A DNA stretch of 64,000 nt from Cordilura impudica (lineage: Eukaryota; Arthropoda; Insecta; Diptera; Scathophagidae). Position numbers and translations under genes: made by a program. Shown in pieces: positions 59,352 through 64,000 of this stretch. The DNA lies in contig OY821519.1 in NCBI GenBank assembly GCA_963682025.1, forward strand, positions 196,820,920 to 196,884,919, read 5' to 3'. Numbering within the stretch: the first letter of the stretch is position 1; the number at the start of each line of letters is the position of its first letter. Below the pieces are notes generated by a model. It saw only the letters and a program-made list of their open reading frames with translations, was not told the DNA's origin and did not search any database.

Positions 59352-60065
59352 TCAAGAATAATTTTGTCTTCAGTTTCATTTGGTTCAAAACGTAATAATT
59401 TTTGTATAGCTTCTTAAGGAATGTAATAAAACAGTATTGTGCGAATTTTATTTTTTTCCTTTTGATGATGCCTATATAGTGCTGTGCGGTCTTAACAAAA
59501 GCTTAAGAAAAACCAGTTGTTTTCATGTTAAAATATGAAAAAAAAAAAAAAACATATAGTTATTAAAAACCTTATTTTCAATAATTCTTGTATGGGCATA
59601 TGTCACAAATTTTAAAAATTTAATTTTTTTTGTGCATACTGATTATGTACTTAATAAAATGAAATAATTGATATCTGTCTGGATTCGAAGCAGCCAACGC
59701 TACGTTTTGATGTTTGTCACGTTTTTATATTTGCTTATAATTATTTTTTATGTACACTGCACTTTTTTACACACATTTTATATTTGTTTATATTTCTTGT
59801 TTACCATATATTGCATTTTTACACATATCATATTGCTACTACACATTTAATGCATTTACGTCCTCATATTTTGTTATTACCACATATAATAATGCTTCAT
59901 TAGACTAAAAATATAAGTCAGTAATTAACGTAATAAAATTAGATGACCATTTTTAAGGCTAAAACACTACTTATACTAACGCAACGACCAGAACACAAAA
60001 ACAACATACACTGTTAAATTTATAATAATTTAATTATTAAGCACTTCACTACACCCATCGATTCC
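59352..60065. other. No gene seen
   Basis: A+T-rich sequence. A hydrophobic 60-residue frame at 59668-59850 is rich in Phe, Leu and Ile and looks like chance translation of T-rich DNA. Nothing else is recognised. Confidence 0.45.
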
Positions 60066-60490
60066 AAATTTAGGCGATTTTTGATTTTGGCTATTTGTGA
60101 TTTTGGCGATTCTTGTTTATCTCGATTTTCGGTTTTGACAATTTTTGATTTTTGGCGATTTTTGTTTTTTGGATTTTTTTTTTTTTTTTTTAGCGATTTT
60201 TGAATTTTATCCCTTTTCGGCTTCAGCGTTTTTTTTTTCTTTTTGCTTTCTGTGCTTTTTAATCTGGCGATTTTTTATTTTGCTGGTTTTTGTTAACAGC
60301 AACTTTCGGTTTTGCCGACTTTTGATTTTGGTGATTTTTGTTTTTTCCGATTTAGTTATTCGCGATTTTCCGTTCTGTAAATTTTTGACTTCGGCGATTT
60401 TTTTGTGATTTTTGATTTTGAATATTTTTGTTTTTTGCGATTTTTGATTTTGGTGATTTATGGCATTCGCGCCTTCTCATTTTGGTGATT
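60066..60490 (+). repeat. Degenerate minisatellite, ggcgatttttgatttt-type unit
   Basis: About 420 bp of imperfect repeats of a unit close to ggcgatttttgatttt, with variants carrying tgttttt or cgattttcggtttt. A T run interrupts it at 60175-60192. Frames through it give Phe-rich peptides without meaning. Confidence 0.8.
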
Positions 60491-60587
60491 TAGCCCATAT
60501 ATTCCACGACTACTCACACTGGTAATTAATGTACTCGTCAAAAGTTTCAAGTCTCTCATTTTCATAGTACTTCAGTCTTTTTTGTAT

Positions 60588-60904
60588 AGGAGCTGCCATT
60601 CCCATTGGTCCGATTCCGTTCATTTACTCATGAACTCTGAAAAAGTTCCAAGCATTCATATTATTACAGAACTCCAGATATTTGAAATTATATATTTACT
60701 TTGTATGGGGGTACCACACGCACTGACCTGAACCGGCCCATTTTTTCCCGAGCACTAAAGTTGATAACTTATGAACTCACACAGAGTCGCAACACTTTAC
60801 GTTTTACAGAACTGTAAATATATGACATTAAATATTTACTTTGTATGGTGGGTGCCACCCCCATTGGCCGATCCGGCCCATTTTTCCGCAACTCTTTAAA
60901 TTAG
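60588..60904 (+). repeat. Tandem repeat, units of about 120-140 bp
   Basis: Two units (60588-60706 and 60707-60846) and the start of a third (60847-60904) each open with a gtRccacncccattggcc-like block and ccgatccggccca, continue with cttatgaactc and end ttacagaactn followed by atatttactttgtat. The units are diverged from each other. The third is cut by a CF1-type fragment. Confidence 0.65.
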
Positions 60905-61091
60905 TGGTGATATTTGTAACTAACAAAAATGTTTGACACAGACCCATGCATTTTTTATACAAATCGGGCTCAGAATCACTATCTGAGTCGATTTAGCGGT
61001 GTCCGTTCGTCTGTGTGTCCATGTAATCAAACTAGAGGTCGCAAATACGAATATATTTTGATAAAATTTAGTATACAAGCTTCTAACGGCG
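60905..61091 (+). mobile_element. CF1-related fragment
   Basis: The order gtaactaacaaaaatgtttga, cagacccat, cagaatcactatctgagtcg, gtccgttcgtctgtgtgtcc, aggtcgcaaatacgaatata and aagcttctaacggc matches the 5' third of CF1. It stops at about 61091 where another repeat begins. Divergence is much higher than between the intact CF1 copies. Confidence 0.65.
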
Positions 61092-61327
61092 CACAGTGGA
61101 CCAATTGACGAGAAGGCGGTCAAAAATCTATAACATTTGATTGGATAGGAATTTTGATATGTGTTTTTTTTTGTGTGGTAGGTGAGACTTTAGCGTATAA
61201 GTTTTGCTATAAAACGTAATTCTCAACCGAAAATAAAAAAAGTTACGGAGGGTTTAAAATACATTTTCATTTGTAGTTGAATTTTAGTACAAAAGTGAAG
61301 TGTTAAAAGGTACAAAAAGGTTTTTTT
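61092..61327 (+). repeat. Repeat segment beginning CACAGTGG
   Basis: The CF1-related fragment is cut sharply at 61091 by sequence starting cacagtggaccaattgacga followed by gaaggcggtcaaaaatc, which ends where CF1 copy 9 begins (61328). The sharp junction with a CACAGTGG start suggests the terminus of a DNA transposon whose other end is not identified. No frame is seen. Confidence 0.4.
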
Positions 61328-62090
61328 TTATACCCTATACCACTATGTGGTTTGGGTATAATGACTTTGTGCTGCTGTTTGTAACAACCAAAAATATTTG
61401 ACCTTGACCCATCTTTAATTATACCGATCGAATGAGAATCACTTTCTGAGTTGATTTAACAATGTCCGTCCGTCCGTCTGTGTGTCCATGTAAAGCTTGT
61501 AATCAAACTGCAGGTCGCAAATATGAATATATTTTGACGAAATTTGGTATATAAGCTTTTATCGGCCATGGGATGAACGCTATTGAAATTGGTGGGAATC
61601 GATCCATGTTCAGACCTAGCCCCCATACAAATTACCCATATGAAATCGACATAAATTGCCATAAGATCCAAATTGTCATATAGATCTTACTCAAATTGGG
61701 TTTGTATGCGTTCATTACACCCACTAATGAGTAGTCCAAAAATGATCCCTTTGACCCCATATAGAGCTGCTTCCCGATCTTCACTTAAATCTATTAAAAA
61801 ACAAAAAAATTGCACTGATTCTTCTCAAATTTTGTTTGTACATATTTTTGCAAAATACAAGAGACATTAACAAACATGATCAGGATCGGTCCATTTTTGG
61901 AACTAGTCCCTTTATAGATATAGCTTCCGATATGAACTTTTTCATATCTGCAGCCAAAAAAATTAATAAAAATCCCACTCAAATTTGGTTTTTGCTTATT
62001 TTGCTTTTTGCCTAAGAGATAGGGTTTCTAAACGCATGGTATAGGGTATCGTATAGTCGGTCTAGACCGACTATAATTTTCTTACTTGTT
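61328..62090 (+). mobile_element. CF1 copy 9 (perfect palindrome)
   Basis: Runs from ttataccctataccactatg to the perfect 24-bp palindrome at 62052-62075 and the tail ttttcttacttgtt. The (GTCC)n tract is short (about three units near 61464). A small deletion affects the ccagttagttgggcc part (now gctttttgcctaag). It lies just left of RAGL relic 3. Confidence 0.85.
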
Positions 62091-62460
62091 TAAATAAAGT
62101 CTTATTTTTTCAGTTAATTTTACCACTAATACTTTTTAACAATTTTTAAAGTTATTTTTTTTTTTTTCTGAAAGATCCCGAGTTAGAATATAATTTATTA
62201 AGCAGCGAACGTAAAAGTTACCTTATATTGGTTCAAGATAGAGAAATTTCAATGAAAAACTCGTATGTTTTTGCTTTAGTTAATTTTTTTTTTTATTGTC
62301 TTTTTAAATATTTCTATATCAATTTATATGGTAAATTTATGAAATATAACAATTTTTATTGTAGATTTACAAAACATATAAATTTTTAAATCAACAAAAT
62401 TTTTTAACTATATAAAAAAAAGTGTAACTTATTGTTAGTGTAATGAAAAAGTACTTTAAA
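62091..62460. other. No gene seen; probable 3' non-coding DNA of RAGL relic 3
   Basis: A+T-rich with T runs. It follows the C-terminal end of the RAGL frame on the minus strand, so it may be the element's 3' flank, but no terminal repeat is visible. Confidence 0.35.
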
Positions 62461-63400
62461 TCAACCAATTTTTGTAAAAATTTCTTCTAAATAGCCTTGA
62501 TTTTCATCTTCTAGAAGTTGTTGAGCTTCTTCGTCTAATTCAATAGAGGTAGTTTTCCATTTTTGACGAATGTTGGACATATATGGATGTGAAATGCACA
62601 ACAAAATAGTGATAAGGTCTTCATTAGTACAACATTTGGACATTTTCATTGTGTTGTGCTCGCGAAAGAATCTGTAGTCTTTGTTCCATTTTTCTTGCGC
62701 TTCTTCAGATAGATCTCCTATTGGTAGCATATTGTTTTATGAACTGTGGATGGCATATATCTCCAAGAGTTTTTTTCATTATAAAGTATAGCTGTCTTAT
62801 TGGCGTACTCTCCAAATTTGTTTGCATTTATCTTTCTGCTGCATGCTTGAACTTGTAATATGATTGAATCGTCTTATTAATTCATGATCTACACCTGTGA
62901 TAGATGCTGCAGCTTCCGGATCGGAAAAAAATCTCCTTGCAGTATTTCCATCATTTGTGTTTCCTTCCCCTTGTTTTGGTTGGTCGATTACGAGGCCTAA
63001 CTGTAGATATTTTTGTTGAAGTTGTTTTTTTTTTGCTTTCTTTTTTCTTCATTTTCTTTGTTTTTTCTCACTGTTTTGCCTAACGGACCAAATTCCAAAT
63101 CATAACCCAATTTAAGAATATGCTCCATGAAACGTATTCTAGCATGAAAAGGGGACATTCCAAATTCGTAGGCTTCCTTAAAACTATCGTCTTCTGGTGG
63201 GGGTTGGCTTAATTGACTTGATGTCTTTTGGCTCATAATGCAGCTTGACGTTGACTTTGTTCCAGTTAAAGCTTGAGCAACTTTTCCGTCAATCATTGTG
63301 AGACACATTTTAAAATGTACGTCAATGTCTTGGTCATCAAATTTAAATATTACTGGTTTTTTACCTTTACAAATTTTCATCTTTTATTACTACTTTTAGA
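62461..63400 (-). pseudogene. RAGL transposase relic 3, C-terminal half
   Basis: Read on the minus strand: KKPVIFKFDDQDIDVHFK, LTMIDGKVAQALTGTKSTSS, FGMSPFHARIRFMEHILKLG, then after a frame break LVIDQPKQGEGNTNDGNTAR followed by RFFSDPEAAA, and finally LPIGDLSEEAQEKWNKDYRF followed by FREHNTMKMSKCCTNEDLI. It is the only copy that retains the GNTNDGNTARRFF block and the clean LSEEAQ block. The N-terminal half, including the CDG motif, is absent. Motif order resembles the second half of the RAG1/Transib core (Asn-Gly-Asn-x-Ala-Arg and Glu-bearing LSEE). The relation is inferred from motif order alone. Confidence 0.6.
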
Positions 63401-63715
63401 AGCATAAAAACCCACACCCTAACCAATTTTAAAAGGTGAAGCATACCTGCTCATATCTTAAGGGGCTATGTCGCAATAGTTTTTTTTTATCATTTACCTG
63501 TTATTTAAATTTTTTCCCATTTTGTCAGGTATTTAAACTATATAACTCTAATTCAGACTATTAATGTTTTTAAAAGATACCTATGTAAATGTAACTGTAA
63601 CAATTAAGCGCATTATATCTCAACCCTTTTTTATAAGTATATAACAACTCCTGACAACTCTACCGATACGCAAAAAAATACACCGCGGTGCACCGGTACG
63701 ACCAACTTTTGTATT
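63401..63715. other. No gene seen
   Basis: A+T-rich sequence between RAGL relic 3 and a CF1-related fragment. Nothing recognisable. Confidence 0.4.
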
Positions 63716-63880
63716 CATAACACTCAGACGGACGGACCGACATCGTTTAATCGACTCAGAAAGTTTTTTGAGTCGGTCCTTGTAATAAAAGATGGATAAA
63801 GGTCCAATATTTTTGGCAGTTACAAACATCACCTCAAACTTAATATGTCCTAACCACATAGCGGACAACTTTTGTATTCA
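63716..63880 (-). mobile_element. CF1-related fragment at the window end
   Basis: Contains cactcagacggacggaccga, aatcgactcagaaagt, aaagatggataaaggtccaa, tatttttggcagttacaaac and ccacatagcgg in the CF1 order read from microsatellite to 5' end. Identity is low. The expected ggtatagggtata end is not adjacent, but gggtataggatataggg occurs at 63961-63977, possibly its displaced remnant. Confidence 0.55.
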
Positions 63881-64000
63881 AAAATTTTGCAGAAAATATC
63901 TAACCTTGGGTCAGAAAAATTGTTCTGGTGCACAAGGGCGGAAACTGGCGGGTGTGTAATTGGGTATAGGATATAGGGGAGGGTTCGGACTATAGAAAAG

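Noticed and set aside
60145..60408. Phe-rich membrane-like frame
   Set aside because: It translates a degenerate minisatellite and has no independent support.
61092..61098. CACAGTG, identical to the RAG recombination-signal heptamer, about 1.4 kb from RAGL relic 3; another at 15354-15360 near relic 1
   Set aside because: A 7-mer occurs by chance, no nonamer at 12- or 23-bp spacing is evident, and the relic's own boundaries are unknown. It was not used as evidence for the RAG relation.
1..64000. Host protein-coding genes, tRNA or rRNA genes
   Set aside because: I looked for conserved domains, split exons of familiar proteins and tRNA-like box sequences and found none that could be supported by eye; a covariance-model or protein search could change this.

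Overview
This window looks like repeat-packed heterochromatin-like or intergenic DNA of a higher fly (Diptera, most likely a calyptrate such as a house-fly or blow-fly relative). The reasons are the strong A+T richness, the absence of any recognisable host gene, jockey-type and CR1-like non-LTR retrotransposons, a piggyBac element, and many copies of mini-me/DINE-like elements carrying a (GACG)n/(GTCC)n microsatellite. Every coding trace I recognise belongs to a transposable element and nearly all are broken. Family names below are my own: CF1 (Helentron-like repeat with a 24-bp perfect palindrome next to its 3' end), CF2 (a second Helentron-like repeat), HEL3 (repeat with a classical Helitron hairpin + CTAG end), RT-E (non-LTR family with a (TAAA)n tail) and RAGL (transposase relics whose motif order resembles the RAG1/Transib core). 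Strands of CF1, CF2 and HEL3 are given with the hairpin end as 3'.

Layout. 1-6.4 kb: an RT-E relic split by HEL3, which is split by CF2, which holds a CF1 copy (four levels). 6.5-11.5 kb: a CF1 copy split by a nearly full-length jockey element with a 13-bp target-site duplication. 11.6-12.8 kb: HEL3 with three tandem units, one of them carrying a 158-bp inverted-repeat element. 12.8-16.1 kb: low-complexity DNA, a long inverted repeat and the first RAGL relic. 16.2-23.1 kb: CF1, an IS630/Tc1-like transposase relic, a CR1-like retrotransposon, a Tc1/mariner-like relic and CF1. 23.1-29.3 kb: a candidate MITE, retrotransposon scraps, two CF1 copies and the second RAGL relic. 29.3-32.1 kb: a non-LTR element with PHD-like and CCHC ORF1 that has lost its RT. 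33.5-35.0 kb: a fold-back-like element holding a CF1 copy.

35.5-46.1 kb: a three-level nest in which a DUF4780-type ORF1 is split by an RT-E copy, which is itself split by a second RT-E copy in the opposite orientation flanked by a 6-bp duplication. 46.9-52.0 kb: a DNA transposon with short inverted ends, whose transposase is split by another non-LTR element. 52.0-55.5 kb: a CF1 copy split by a decayed jockey element. 55.8-58.7 kb: a full-length but frameshifted piggyBac element with TTAA duplications. 58.7-64 kb: simple and tandem repeats, a Helitron 3' end, CF1 copies and the third RAGL relic.

The elements do not form a pathway; what ties them together is insertion history. CF1 sits in or beside many other elements and is itself interrupted twice, so the window preserves a relative chronology. 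The observations most worth following are the RAGL relics, the shared 3'-end architecture of CF1 and CF2, and the self-insertion of RT-E. All family assignments come from reading motifs by eye; no database search was run.
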